Shown here: piece by piece, positions 24,595 through 35,034 of the stretch
How the letters are laid out: each line of letters begins with the position of its first letter
Numbering within the stretch: position 1 is the stretch's first letter
Origin: Lacticaseibacillus baoqingensis
GTDB taxonomy: Bacteria > Bacillota > Bacilli > Lactobacillales > Lactobacillaceae
Direction of reading: 5' to 3'
Length of the DNA: 64,000 bases
Assembly (NCBI RefSeq): GCF_003946165.1
Contig: NZ_RHOI01000006.1
Location: forward strand, 58,501-122,500
Program-made: the position numbers and the translations under genes
Notes under the pieces: generated by a model
Database searches by the model: none
Told to the model about the DNA's origin: nothing
The model's input: the letters and a program-made list of their open reading frames with translations, nothing else

Positions 24595-25040
24595 CTGATC
24601 TGGGTCGTTTCAGTTGTGGTTGGCGCAAAAAAACGACTCAGCGGGTAATCATCCCAATCTGGATCAGGCAACCCTTTGGCATGGGCAGCTGCAATATCTT
24701 GGTAGAAGCAAAGTTTTCGCTGGATGTGTGCCTGGTTAAGCTGCAAGGCGTGGATCTGCGCCGCTAGCGAGCTGGCGTGGTGTTGGAGCAGCGCCAAGAT
24801 TGCATCCAGATCTTCGCCTGAGTCTTCGTAATGGAAAAAAGTCTGAATCTCTTCTAGCGTCATGCCAGTTTGTTTAAAACATGTGATCGCGTCTAGGCGT
24901 CCTAAGTGCTGATCCGTGTAGTAGCGATGATTGCTCCGGCGCGGGACATGCCGTAATAGGCCAATATCTTCATAATAACGTAGGGTCGAAGGCGCTAGAT
25001 GGTAGCGTGCAGCGACGGTTTTTAACGAATAGGTTTGCAT
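24591..25040 (-). CDS. MerR-family transcriptional regulator
   Basis: This 149-residue protein has an N-terminal MerR helix-turn-helix (YSLKTVAARYHLAPSTLRYYEDIGLL split by the wing, then RRSNHRYYTD) and a long dimerisation helix (about 75-120). It has no clustered cysteines, so it is not a metal sensor. The start follows AAGGAGG. It is divergent from an aldo-keto reductase gene with a MerR-type 19-bp-spacer promoter between them, so that gene is the likely target. Confidence 0.9.
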   Translation of the reverse strand: MQTYSLKTVAARYHLAPSTLRYYEDIGLLRHVPRRSNHRYYTDQHLGRLDAITCFKQTGMTLEEIQTFFHYEDSGEDLDAILALLQHHASSLAAQIHALQLNQAHIQRKLCFYQDIAAAHAKGLPDPDWDDYPLSRFFAPTTTETTQIS

Positions 25041-25066
25041 TTTGCCAAAAACCTCCTTGATAGCGC

Positions 25067-25097
25067 TTTACTTCAAGCTAACTTGAAGTAGTATCTT
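25067..25097 (+). promoter_or_regulatory. MerR-type promoter with 19-bp spacer and perfect dyad
   Basis: TTTACT at 25067-25072 and TATCTT at 25092-25097 are 19 bp apart, the over-long spacing that MerR proteins correct by twisting DNA. The dyad ACTTCAAG-CTAA-CTTGAAGT at 25070-25089 lies in the spacer. Confidence 0.75.
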
Positions 25098-25142
25098 TGT
25101 CAAGAACAGTTGATACGGACAATTTTTGAAGGGATGATGGCA

Positions 25143-26111
25143 ATGCGTTATCGACAATTAGGCAAACAAGGGCTGCGCGTGAGTGAAATCGCGTTAGGCA
25201 GCTGGATGACAGACGTCAGTAGTGCAGAAAAACAAGATCTAGCGCGCCAAAGTGTAGTCGTTGCGTATGAGCAAGGGGTCAATTTTTTTGATTGTGCAGA
25301 TGCATATAGCGGCGGGGCGGCAGAGCGCTTTTTAGGGCGTTCTTTGGCAGATTTTCCACGGGATGAACTGGTCATGTCGAGTAAGGTCTTTTTCCCGATG
25401 GGCGAAGGGACCAATGATCGAGGGCTGTCACGGAAACATATTATGAGCTCAATCGAGCGATCATTGAAAAATTTGCAAACTGATTATTTGGATCTCTATT
25501 TCTGCCATCGTTTTGATCCGCAAACCCCGCTGGCAGAGACTTTGACGGCCTTAAGCGACCTCGTCGATCAAGGTAAGATCTTGTATTATGGCGTGAGTGA
25601 ATGGACTCCGGTACAATTATTGGAAGCGAAGTTGATCATTCAAGCCCGCGGACTGCATCCATTGAGTGTTGTTCAGCCTCAATACAATATGTTTGATCGC
25701 TACATCGAACACGAATTGCTTGATGTCTGTGCCGCCCATGGCTGGGGTGTCGTATGTTTTTCCCCATTGGCGCAAGGGTTATTGAGCGGTAAGTATCAAA
25801 AAGGTCAACCGATTCCAGCCGGGTCGCGAGCCACTTATCAAAATCAGATCCAAGCCTTGTTAACGCTTGAGAATCTGGACAAAGTCGCGGAATTGACCCA
25901 AATGGCCAAGGCGGCCGGGGTGAGCCTAGCCACTTACAGTTTAGCATGGGCTTTACGGGATCAGCGGGTATCCAGCTTGATCACAGGCGCCAGCAAGCCG
26001 GCACAGTTGTTAAGCAATTTGCAGGCACTGTCAGTGAGTTTATCGGCAAAAGAAGTGCAAGCCATTGATGAACTGTTTGGCTTCAAAAAATTTCACCGTC
26101 AAGTCGGATGA
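25143..26111 (+). CDS. Aldo/keto reductase (KCNAB-like family)
   Basis: This 322-residue (alpha/beta)8 NAD(P)H-dependent reductase has the catalytic tetrad context: FDCADAYSGG (Asp, Tyr), MSSKVFFP (Lys) and YFCHRFD (His). It resembles the potassium-channel beta-subunit/YghZ group, which reduces aldehydes such as methylglyoxal. ATG 25143 follows GAAGGG by 9 nt. It is under the MerR-type promoter, so induction by a reactive aldehyde or small hydrophobic compound is likely. Confidence 0.9.
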   Translation: MRYRQLGKQGLRVSEIALGSWMTDVSSAEKQDLARQSVVVAYEQGVNFFDCADAYSGGAAERFLGRSLADFPRDELVMSSKVFFPMGEGTNDRGLSRKHIMSSIERSLKNLQTDYLDLYFCHRFDPQTPLAETLTALSDLVDQGKILYYGVSEWTPVQLLEAKLIIQARGLHPLSVVQPQYNMFDRYIEHELLDVCAAHGWGVVCFSPLAQGLLSGKYQKGQPIPAGSRATYQNQIQALLTLENLDKVAELTQMAKAAGVSLATYSLAWALRDQRVSSLITGASKPAQLLSNLQALSVSLSAKEVQAIDELFGFKKFHRQVG

Positions 26112-26237
26112 TTTGTTCCCCAATAATGATTTGTTGGGCTGCTGAGACAGACAAAAAAGGGGCTATTGGCATAGGCCACACGCGCCATGTAACAATTTTT
26201 AGAAGCCTGCTACCGAAGGATTGTCACAGTACTTTGG

Positions 26238-26267
26238 TTGAATTTTACCGCTGAGAGCGGTAAAATT
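26238..26267 (+). promoter_or_regulatory. araR promoter overlapped by a 27-bp perfect inverted repeat
   Basis: TTGAAT at 26238-26243, 17 bp, TAAAAT at 26261-26266. The spacer is filled by AATTTTACCGCT-GAG-AGCGGTAAAATT (26241-26267), 12-bp perfect arms. The motif differs from the AraR boxes elsewhere, so another regulator or a hairpin at the 5' end may act here. Confidence 0.6.
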
Positions 26268-26298
26268 TATCCGTATAAAAAAACTTGGGAGAATGCGG

Positions 26299-27387
26299 AT
26301 GGAAAAGAAATATCAAACGGTGACGGACGCCATCCGCCGCTGGATCACGTCTGGTCAGTATGCCGGGAATGACAAGTTGCCAACAGAAGCTGACTTAATG
26401 ACACAATTTAATGTTAGCCGGCACACCGTGCGTAAAGCGCTGGCGGATCTGGAGACTGATGGATTTGTTTATCGGATCCAAGGTGGGGGTACCTATGTAG
26501 CTGAAAAACGTCATCCTGTCAACACCAGTGGGATGAAATCAGTTGCGGTGATGGCAACACACATCAATGACTATATTTTTCCGGCGATCATCTCGGGGAT
26601 CGAGCGGGAGTTAAGTGCACAGTCAGTCTCCTTGATGCTGAGCAGTACTGGCAACAGTGAAGCGGCTGAAGCGGATAATTTAAACAAGCTGATGCATACG
26701 GCAATTGATGGATTGATCGTTGAGCCCAGCCGCAGCGCTTTCGCTATTAAAAACGAACCGCTGTATCAGCAATTGCAGAATTTACGCATCCCGATTGTGA
26801 CCATGAATTCGAAGTTTCGCAGTTTAGAGGCACCGTCATTTGTCATGGATGATTTTGCTGGAGGCCGCATGGCAACAGACTATATTTTGCAGCACCACCA
26901 TCAACGGATCTTAGGAATCTTCAAGACAGATGATCAGCAAGGAATCGATCGCATGAACGGTTTTGTGTATGCGCTGCAAAAAGCTAATCAGCCGAATTCG
27001 GCGACGACGTTCTTATATCAGTCTGGCAGTGCTGAAGACAAGATGGGCGAACGGCTGCGTGAGTTTTTCAGTCAACCCCAACGTCCAAGTGCGCTGGTTT
27101 GCTATAACGACAAGATCGCGGTGCTAGCTTATAATATTGCTCAGACCATGGGGATCCAAGTGCCAGAGGAGTTGTCGATCGTCGGATTTGATAATTCAGC
27201 ACTGGCTAACAGCTATGGCTTGCATATCACGTCGGTCAATCACCCTAAAGAGACGATGGGAACGGACGCGGCAAAACTGATTCTTAAAATGATCAAGGAG
27301 CCGGCTAAGGATTTTACGAAGTCGTCTAAGATCTATACCCCAGAGTTAGTTGTCGGCGATTCAGTTCAAGACTATCAACCAGAATAA
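26299..27387 (+). CDS. araR: Arabinose-responsive repressor AraR (GntR HTH + LacI-type sensor)
   Basis: This 362-residue protein combines an N-terminal GntR winged helix (about 1-70: KLPTEADLMTQFNVSRHTVRKAL) with a LacI/GalR-like periplasmic-binding-type sensor (about 85-355: GLIVEPSRSA, SIVGFDNSALA). This is the chimeric architecture of AraR. It represses ara genes and is released by L-arabinose. ATG 26299 is 7 nt after GGGAG; the ATG at 26293 is too close to it. AraR-like boxes lie before araD, the GH43 gene and the second GH51 gene. Confidence 0.95.
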   Translation: MEKKYQTVTDAIRRWITSGQYAGNDKLPTEADLMTQFNVSRHTVRKALADLETDGFVYRIQGGGTYVAEKRHPVNTSGMKSVAVMATHINDYIFPAIISGIERELSAQSVSLMLSSTGNSEAAEADNLNKLMHTAIDGLIVEPSRSAFAIKNEPLYQQLQNLRIPIVTMNSKFRSLEAPSFVMDDFAGGRMATDYILQHHHQRILGIFKTDDQQGIDRMNGFVYALQKANQPNSATTFLYQSGSAEDKMGERLREFFSQPQRPSALVCYNDKIAVLAYNIAQTMGIQVPEELSIVGFDNSALANSYGLHITSVNHPKETMGTDAAKLILKMIKEPAKDFTKSSKIYTPELVVGDSVQDYQPE

Positions 27388-27417
27388 GACGTTCACGCTG
27401 TTAGTGAACGTCTTTTT
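27388..27417 (+). terminator. Terminator after araR
   Basis: GACGTTCAC at 27388-27396 pairs with GTGAACGTC at 27404-27412, followed by TTTTT. Confidence 0.9.
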
Positions 27418-27502
27418 CTGTGCCTATCAGACGTTTAAACTGTCTTTTTGATCAGTAGGGCACAAAGTGAGACTCGAGTTTAGGATTGCGGAATAGTCAT
27501 GA

Positions 27503-27556
27503 TTGTCTTAATATTCATATAGACATATTTTAGTGTCGAATATTTGTTCGAACAAA
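27503..27556 (+). promoter_or_regulatory. Promoter and AraR-like palindrome of the GH43-GH51 unit
   Basis: TTGTCT at 27503-27508, 17 bp, TATTTT at 27526-27531. Just downstream of the expected start is the 14-bp perfect palindrome TTTGTTCGAACAAA (27543-27556), a variant of the AraR box placed as a roadblock. Confidence 0.6.
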
Positions 27557-27568
27557 AGGAGTGGCGAT

Positions 27569-28519
27569 ATGAATCAAAAGCAACCGATCGTCTCACAGCG
27601 AGCTGATCCTTGTGCGTACTTGCATACGGATGGTTACTATTATTTCACCGGTTCCGTTCCTGGATATCAAACGATCGAACTGCGGCGAGCCAAGACGCTG
27701 GCCGGTTTGGCCGATGGTGAAGTCAAAACCGTTTGGCATGCGCATACCGACGGCCCAATGAGTCAACTGATTTGGGCACCTGAGATCCATTATCTCAATG
27801 GCAAGTGGTATATCTACTTTGCCGCGTCAGATAGTGCGACTGAGCGTGACGCGCAACACCATCACCGGATGTTTGTAATTGAATGCGCACAAGCGGATCC
27901 GATGACGAATGATTGGCTGGAAAAAGGACAGATTAAAACCGCCCAAGAAAGTTTCAGCCTTGATGCGACTGTATTTGAACTAAATCAGCAACTGTATTAT
28001 CTTTGGGCACAATTGGAACCTGCGATCCCGAATAATTCCAATTTATACCTCAGCAAGATGGCTAATCCATGGACATTGACAGGGAAGCAAACCCTTTTGT
28101 CGATTCCAGAATATGACTGGGAGACCATTGGCTTTGCTGTCAATGAAGGCCCAGCGGTGTTGGTGCGCAATGGGAAGGTTTTTGTGACCTACTCTGCCAG
28201 CGCTACAGATGAGCATTACGCCGTTGGGTTGTTATGGGCGGATGCAAGTGCGGATTTATTGAACGGGTTTTCTTGGCATAAAGCAGCGTCTCCGGTATTT
28301 GCCAGCAGTGCGCAGCATCACCTGTTTGGCCCGGGGCACAACAGCTTTACCACGACACCAGATGGGAGCCAAGACGTGATTGTTTATCACGCCCGGCCGT
28401 ATGACAACGCTGGGATCGATGGCGATCCCCTTGATAATCCTGATCGGCATGCGTATGCACAGACCTTTACTTGGGATGCTGCGGGCTTTCCACAATTTGG
28501 CGCCCCTGGTGACCACTAA
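27569..28519 (+). CDS. Glycoside hydrolase family 43 (probable alpha-L-arabinofuranosidase)
   Basis: This 316-residue five-bladed beta-propeller has the GH43 carboxylates: the Asp in RADPCAYLHTDG (general base), the Asp in FSLDATVFE, and the Glu in VNEGPAVLV (general acid). There is no signal peptide, so it acts inside the cell, probably removing arabinose from imported arabino-oligosaccharides. ATG 27569 follows AAAGGAG. It is first in a unit with a GH51 gene 14 nt downstream. Confidence 0.88.
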   Translation: MNQKQPIVSQRADPCAYLHTDGYYYFTGSVPGYQTIELRRAKTLAGLADGEVKTVWHAHTDGPMSQLIWAPEIHYLNGKWYIYFAASDSATERDAQHHHRMFVIECAQADPMTNDWLEKGQIKTAQESFSLDATVFELNQQLYYLWAQLEPAIPNNSNLYLSKMANPWTLTGKQTLLSIPEYDWETIGFAVNEGPAVLVRNGKVFVTYSASATDEHYAVGLLWADASADLLNGFSWHKAASPVFASSAQHHLFGPGHNSFTTTPDGSQDVIVYHARPYDNAGIDGDPLDNPDRHAYAQTFTWDAAGFPQFGAPGDH

Positions 28520-28533
28520 AAGGAGGCAATAGG

Positions 28534-29988
28534 ATGTCGCATATCGTGATCGATGGAGCCCGTACACAAGGACAGATCAGTCCTTACTTGTATGGCCAAT
28601 TTGCAGAGCATCTGGGTCGGTGTGTCTATGGCGGCTTGTGGGTCGGGACAAAATCCGAGATTCCTAACACTAATGGGTTGCGTAATGACGTAGTTGCAGC
28701 TTTGCGTGAGTTGCATGTTCCCGTATTGCGCTGGCCTGGTGGCTGCTTTGCCGATACGTATCATTGGGAAGCGGGTATTGGACCACGTGATCAACGACAA
28801 CGTATCGTCAATACGAATTGGGGTGGCGTCGTTGAAAACAATCATTTTGGTACCCATGAGTACTTTGAGTTGTTGCGTCAGCTCAACGCTGAAGCATATG
28901 TCAACGGGAATGTCGGCAGCGGCAGCGTGCAGGAAATGGCAGCATGGGTCGAGTATATGACATTTGCGGGTGAGTCGCCTCAAGCCGATCGACGGCGGGC
29001 TAACGGCCACCCTGACCCATGGCCATTGAAGTTTTTTGGAGTAGGCAACGAAAGCTGGGGTTGTGGCGGCAATATGCGTCCTGAATATTACGCAGATCTA
29101 TACCGGCGTTACCAGACTTTTGTCGCCAATAGCGCGGCTGATCAGCCAGTGTATAAGATCGCTTCGGGGCCCAACGTCGATGATTATCACTGGACGGAGA
29201 CTTTGATGCAGCGCGCGGCACCGTTGATGGATGGATTGAGTTTGCATCACTATGCGTTAGCAGCTGCTTGGGAAAACAAGCGCCCAGCTTTAGGGTTTCC
29301 TGAGTCAGAGTGGTATAGCTTGTTGCACAGTGCTCAGCGGATGGATGAGCTGATCACCAAGCATAGCACGATCATGGATCGCTATGATCCTGATCAGCGA
29401 ATCGGCTTAATCGTTGATGAGTGGGGCTCTTGGCTAGCAGTTGAGCCAGGGACTAACCCAGGATTTTTATTCCAGCAAAATACGATCCGCGATGCGATGG
29501 TCGCGGCAGTGACATTGCACATTTTCCAACATCACGCCAAGCGTGTGAAGATGGCCAACATTGCCCAAGTCGCCAACGTGTTGCAGGCAATGGTTTTGAC
29601 GGAAGGCAATCAAATGGTCAAGACGCCGACTTATTACGTTTTTAAGATGTTGATCCCGCACAAAAAAGCGACTGCATTAGCCACTTTGGATACGTTAAGC
29701 GACACCACAAGTGCCTCTGTTTCGCATTCTGAAGCCGGATATTTTGCCTCACTGTGCAACTTTAGCGCGGATGCGGCAGACGAGGTCAAGTTAGACTTTT
29801 CTCGGCCGATCACTACCGTCAGCGGTGAACGGTTAATGGGTCAACAAATGGATGCGCACAATGATTTTGATCACCCGGATACCGTGCAGCCTCAGCCTTT
29901 GACAAGCATGCAGATTCAAGAAGGGAGCTTGTCGCTGTGCTTGCCGCCAATGAGCTTGACCACGGTCAAGGTGCTATGCGATGAGTAA
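28534..29988 (+). CDS. Alpha-L-arabinofuranosidase, GH51 (copy 1)
   Basis: This 484-residue intracellular GH51 enzyme has acid/base E173 (GVGNESWG) and nucleophile E296 (IVDEWGSW). It hydrolyses terminal non-reducing arabinofuranosides. It is clearly diverged from the other two GH51 copies: GNESWG instead of GNE(M/L)DGPW, and EHLGRCVYGG at the N-terminus. It therefore probably has a different linkage preference. The start follows AAAGGAGG, and its end overlaps the DUF6171 gene by 8 nt. Confidence 0.95.
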   Translation: MSHIVIDGARTQGQISPYLYGQFAEHLGRCVYGGLWVGTKSEIPNTNGLRNDVVAALRELHVPVLRWPGGCFADTYHWEAGIGPRDQRQRIVNTNWGGVVENNHFGTHEYFELLRQLNAEAYVNGNVGSGSVQEMAAWVEYMTFAGESPQADRRRANGHPDPWPLKFFGVGNESWGCGGNMRPEYYADLYRRYQTFVANSAADQPVYKIASGPNVDDYHWTETLMQRAAPLMDGLSLHHYALAAAWENKRPALGFPESEWYSLLHSAQRMDELITKHSTIMDRYDPDQRIGLIVDEWGSWLAVEPGTNPGFLFQQNTIRDAMVAAVTLHIFQHHAKRVKMANIAQVANVLQAMVLTEGNQMVKTPTYYVFKMLIPHKKATALATLDTLSDTTSASVSHSEAGYFASLCNFSADAADEVKLDFSRPITTVSGERLMGQQMDAHNDFDHPDTVQPQPLTSMQIQEGSLSLCLPPMSLTTVKVLCDE

Positions 29989-30238
29989 GCGGAGGTGTTG
30001 GCATTGCGATGCCCAAGCAGCTGATGCGGATCGCGATGCTGCGATCGCTTGGCAGCTAAGTTTAGAGCCGCGTAACTTGGTGACGCCAGCGCAACGTGAG
30101 CGCCGGTTAAAATATTGTCAGAGTTGTCCGGCGAATAATAACGAAACTTGTACCGAGTGCGGGTGTTATATTCGCTTTCGTACCAACTTAAAAAACAAAA
30201 AATGCCCAATCAATAAGTGGACGAAAATAGAATCTTAA
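29981..30238 (+). CDS. Small cysteine-rich protein (DUF6171-like)
   Basis: This 85-residue protein has cysteine pairs CWHC (6-9), CQSC, CTECGC and a final CPINKW, which suggests two zinc-ribbon-like sites. The pattern matches the uncharacterised DUF6171 group. It overlaps the GH51 stop by 8 nt with AAGGTG as ribosome site, so it is translationally coupled. The function is unknown; an adaptor or metal-binding role is possible but unproven. Confidence 0.75.
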   Translation: MSKRRCWHCDAQAADADRDAAIAWQLSLEPRNLVTPAQRERRLKYCQSCPANNNETCTECGCYIRFRTNLKNKKCPINKWTKIES

Positions 30239-31816
<1,578 letters not shown>

Positions 31817-31831
31817 ACAGGGGTGTGAATA

Positions 31832-33115
31832 ATGAAATCTAGTTTTTGGAAGAAATTCGGTTTAGCCGCTGCTGCCACACTGGCTGCTGTAGGTCTTTCC
31901 GCCTGCGGAAACAAGTCTAATAGCAGTAGTAGTAGCTCCTCCAAGACCACTACGATCACGTTTTGGAATGGGTTCACGTCAACTGACGGGGACATTCTCA
32001 AAGGGATCGTCAAAGATTACAATGCCACCAACAAAGATCACGTTAAAGTCAAGATGGACATCATGACTTGGGATAACTTCAACCAGAAGTTACCAACTGC
32101 GATCACCGCTAAGAAGGCGCCTGATTTTGTCGCGATGAACTATGCGGATATGTCTTCTTATGTGTCTAATGGGACCATGAAGACCATCGGTGACTTCTAC
32201 AATCAAAAAGGCGTTAACAAAAATGACTTCACGACCACGGCCCGCGGTTTAGGGAAAATCGATGGGAAGACATATTTCGTGCCAATGCAGGTGCAAGGTA
32301 TGTATGTCTATTGGAACAAAGACCTGTTCAAGAAGGCTGGCTTGGATCCAAACACGCCACCTGCAACTTGGGATGAATTAGCTGCAGACGCTGAAAAGAT
32401 CTCCAAACTTGGCGACAACGTGCAAGGCTTCGTAATGCCAAAAGATGGCAGTGCGATCTTGTACAACATGCTCCAAGACAACGGGGCTAAGTTGCTCAGC
32501 AGCAACGAAAAGAAGTCTGCTTTAGACTCCGCTGCAACCAAGAAGACCTTCGACTATCTGCAAAAGATGATTTATACCGACGGCGTTGGCCCGAAGAACA
32601 TTTCTGGTGCTGAAGCGGATAACTTGATGTTGGCAGGTTCTGTTGGGATTTACATCAATGGTCCATGGCTCAACTCTGGTTTGAAGAAGAACAACATCAA
32701 CTACGGGATCACCACTTTGGCGCAAGCCAACAAGGGTGATCAAAAAGCGATCTTGGATGGTGTCGGCTTTGGTATTCCAACATCTACCGATGACAGCAAG
32801 ACCAAAGCAATCTATTCCTTCATCAAGTATTGGAACACCACAAAGAATGGTAAGAAGTGGAGCTTGGAAAACAAGTGTGCCCCTTACTTGAAGTCTGTGG
32901 CTGCGGACAAAGACATCAAAGCTGATCCTCTGGTTTCGACCATGTACAAGCAGATCCAATATGCGAAAACTTACTACCCAGGCAACAAGAACATCAGTAA
33001 CATTACGACCAACGTCATCAATCCAACGATCGAAAAGGTCTTGAATGGGACGAACACCAACACAGCGATGAAGTCTGCATCTAAAGACATCGATGGTGTG
33101 CTGAAAGGTAATTAA
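31832..33115 (+). CDS. Sugar ABC transporter substrate-binding lipoprotein (AraN-like)
   Basis: This 427-residue protein has a lipoprotein signal peptide: positive N-terminus, hydrophobic core and lipobox LSAC with C25. A Ser-rich linker and a family-1 solute-binding fold follow (TITFWNGFTSTDG near the start). It is anchored to the outer face of the membrane and delivers oligosaccharides to the permeases that follow. Context with three arabinofuranosidases argues for arabino-oligosaccharides, as for AraN of Bacillus. Confidence 0.93.
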   Translation: MKSSFWKKFGLAAAATLAAVGLSACGNKSNSSSSSSSKTTTITFWNGFTSTDGDILKGIVKDYNATNKDHVKVKMDIMTWDNFNQKLPTAITAKKAPDFVAMNYADMSSYVSNGTMKTIGDFYNQKGVNKNDFTTTARGLGKIDGKTYFVPMQVQGMYVYWNKDLFKKAGLDPNTPPATWDELAADAEKISKLGDNVQGFVMPKDGSAILYNMLQDNGAKLLSSNEKKSALDSAATKKTFDYLQKMIYTDGVGPKNISGAEADNLMLAGSVGIYINGPWLNSGLKKNNINYGITTLAQANKGDQKAILDGVGFGIPTSTDDSKTKAIYSFIKYWNTTKNGKKWSLENKCAPYLKSVAADKDIKADPLVSTMYKQIQYAKTYYPGNKNISNITTNVINPTIEKVLNGTNTNTAMKSASKDIDGVLKGN

Positions 33116-33141
33116 TTACTGGATGTAATTTGATAAATGTG

Positions 33142-33178
33142 GATGTGGCCTTCAGTACGTGTGGAGGCCACATCTGTT
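33142..33178 (+). terminator. Hairpin between binding-protein and permease genes
   Basis: GATGTGGCCT at 33142-33151 pairs perfectly with AGGCCACATC at 33165-33174, followed by TGTTTT. Such hairpins after binding-protein genes usually give partial termination or mRNA protection, so that the binding protein is made in excess. Confidence 0.65.
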
Positions 33179-33196
33179 TTAAGGAGTTGAACGGAA

Positions 33197-34123
33197 ATGG
33201 AAACTCTAGATACCTCAACCAGTAAAAAGCGTTCCTTTTTCCAATTTTGGAATCAACCGAAGCATGCCGCATATCTGTTCATGGCGCCATCGATCATTGT
33301 GTTGTTGTTGTTCATGGTTATTCCATTACTGGGAACATTAGGACTTAGTTTCTTTAACATCAATATTTTTTTCACTAATACTAAATTCGTTGGTTGGGAC
33401 AATTTTGTCCGGTTCTTCTCTGACCAACGAGCGATCAACTCAATGTGGCATACCTTATACTTCACATTGCTGGAAACGCCGACTCAGGTCATTTTAGGGA
33501 CGGTAGCTGCGGCTGCATTATCACAAGGGTCGCTATTCAATCGTTTTACCCGTTCTGTCTTTTATGTACCAGTGATTTGTTCTTTGACTTCCATTGGGAT
33601 CATCTTCTCGATGCTGCTGGATCCTAATATCGGCTGGATTCCGTACTTCCTGCATCAATTTGGGATGAGTACGCCGCAATTCTTCCGGGATGCGCATTTA
33701 GCGATGCCATCGATTGCCTTCATGACGGTGTGGAAGAACTTCGGTGTAACCATGACGATCATGCTGACAGCGATTCAAGCAATTTCCCCAAGCTTGTATG
33801 AATCTGCTGAGATGGATGGTGCCACGAAGCGGCAACAATTCTTCCATATCACCATTCCTCAGATCATCCCTTCCTTAGGCTTTTGTGTGATGACCAACTT
33901 GATCGGCTCGATGCAAGTCTTCGACCAGATCTATGTCACCACTGCTGGGGGCCCAGAGTTCAAGACAGAATCTGCCGTGCAATATATCTATTCTCGCGGG
34001 TTCTCAGCTCCATATGAACTAGGTTATGCCTCATCGGTAGCGACGATTTTATTTATCATCATCGCGGTGTTGGCAGTGTCATCCAACATGTACATGAGTC
34101 ACAAAGAAAAGCAAATGAAGTAG
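33197..34123 (+). CDS. Sugar ABC transporter permease (AraP/MalF-like)
   Basis: This 308-residue protein has six membrane segments and the permease EAA loop (YESAEMDGATKRQQFFHITIPQI split at the conserved Gly). The start follows AAGGAGTTGAACGG. It pairs with the next gene to form the membrane channel. No ATPase gene is in the locus, so a shared MsmX/MsmK-type ATPase encoded elsewhere must energise it. Confidence 0.95.
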   Translation: METLDTSTSKKRSFFQFWNQPKHAAYLFMAPSIIVLLLFMVIPLLGTLGLSFFNINIFFTNTKFVGWDNFVRFFSDQRAINSMWHTLYFTLLETPTQVILGTVAAAALSQGSLFNRFTRSVFYVPVICSLTSIGIIFSMLLDPNIGWIPYFLHQFGMSTPQFFRDAHLAMPSIAFMTVWKNFGVTMTIMLTAIQAISPSLYESAEMDGATKRQQFFHITIPQIIPSLGFCVMTNLIGSMQVFDQIYVTTAGGPEFKTESAVQYIYSRGFSAPYELGYASSVATILFIIIAVLAVSSNMYMSHKEKQMK

Positions 34124-34136
34124 GAGGCGATTCACT

Positions 34137-35000
34137 ATGGAAGCTCAAGCAACAACGACTAAGAAAAACGGCTACCATAAGGCGCAGCTCGTGCGGTCGA
34201 TCCTCTTCAAAGTGCTGATGCTGATCGTGATCGTGATCGTGTTGTTCCCATTTATCTGGTTGCTCATCTCATCTTTCAAGTTTGAAAAAGACATCATTAC
34301 CTATCCACCGCACATCTTCTCTTCGAAGTACACCTTCGAAAATTACATCAAGGTGTGGGATACGATCCCGTTGATGCAATATATCAAAAACACCGTCATT
34401 TTCGCAGGCGCAACCATGATCATCTCCGTTGTCCTGGACTCCATGACTGGTTATGCCTTAGCCCGGATGCAATTTAGAGGCAAGACATTCTTCTATTACT
34501 TCGTCATGACCACCATGATGATTCCATTCATGGTTTACATGATCCCGCTGTTCATCGAAATCAATAAGTTGAACATGCTTGATACTTATGCCGGGTTGAT
34601 CATCCCGCGGGCAACGACTGCGTTTGGGATCTTCATGATGCGCTCTTATTTCGTGGGGTTGCCTCGTGATCTTGAAGAAGCGGCGCGTATCGATGGCCTC
34701 AATGAGTTTGGGATCTTCACCAAGATCATGATGCCATTGGCCAAGCCATCATTAATGGCTTTGGCGGTGTTTACTTTGACCAATAACTGGAATGATCTGT
34801 TGTATCCATTGATCTTGACCAGTACTTCGGACATGCGGACGTTGCCAGCGGGCTTAGCACTCTTTACTGGCCAGCACATTTCTTTCTATGGACCAGTTAT
34901 GGCTGGGGCGGTCATTTCCATGTTGCCGCTGTTTGTGATCTATATCTTCGCGCAAAAGTACTTCGTTCAAGGAACCGCAATGTCTGGGATGAAGGAATAG
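34137..35000 (+). CDS. Sugar ABC transporter permease (AraQ/MalG-like)
   Basis: This 287-residue protein has six membrane segments and the EAA motif LEEAARIDGLNEFGIF. The start follows AGGAGGCG. It is the second half of the permease pair, 13 nt after the first. Confidence 0.95.
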   Translation: MEAQATTTKKNGYHKAQLVRSILFKVLMLIVIVIVLFPFIWLLISSFKFEKDIITYPPHIFSSKYTFENYIKVWDTIPLMQYIKNTVIFAGATMIISVVLDSMTGYALARMQFRGKTFFYYFVMTTMMIPFMVYMIPLFIEINKLNMLDTYAGLIIPRATTAFGIFMMRSYFVGLPRDLEEAARIDGLNEFGIFTKIMMPLAKPSLMALAVFTLTNNWNDLLYPLILTSTSDMRTLPAGLALFTGQHISFYGPVMAGAVISMLPLFVIYIFAQKYFVQGTAMSGMKE

Positions 35001-35034
35001 TTTTTTAACTCATGAGAAAAGGACGTGTAACATC

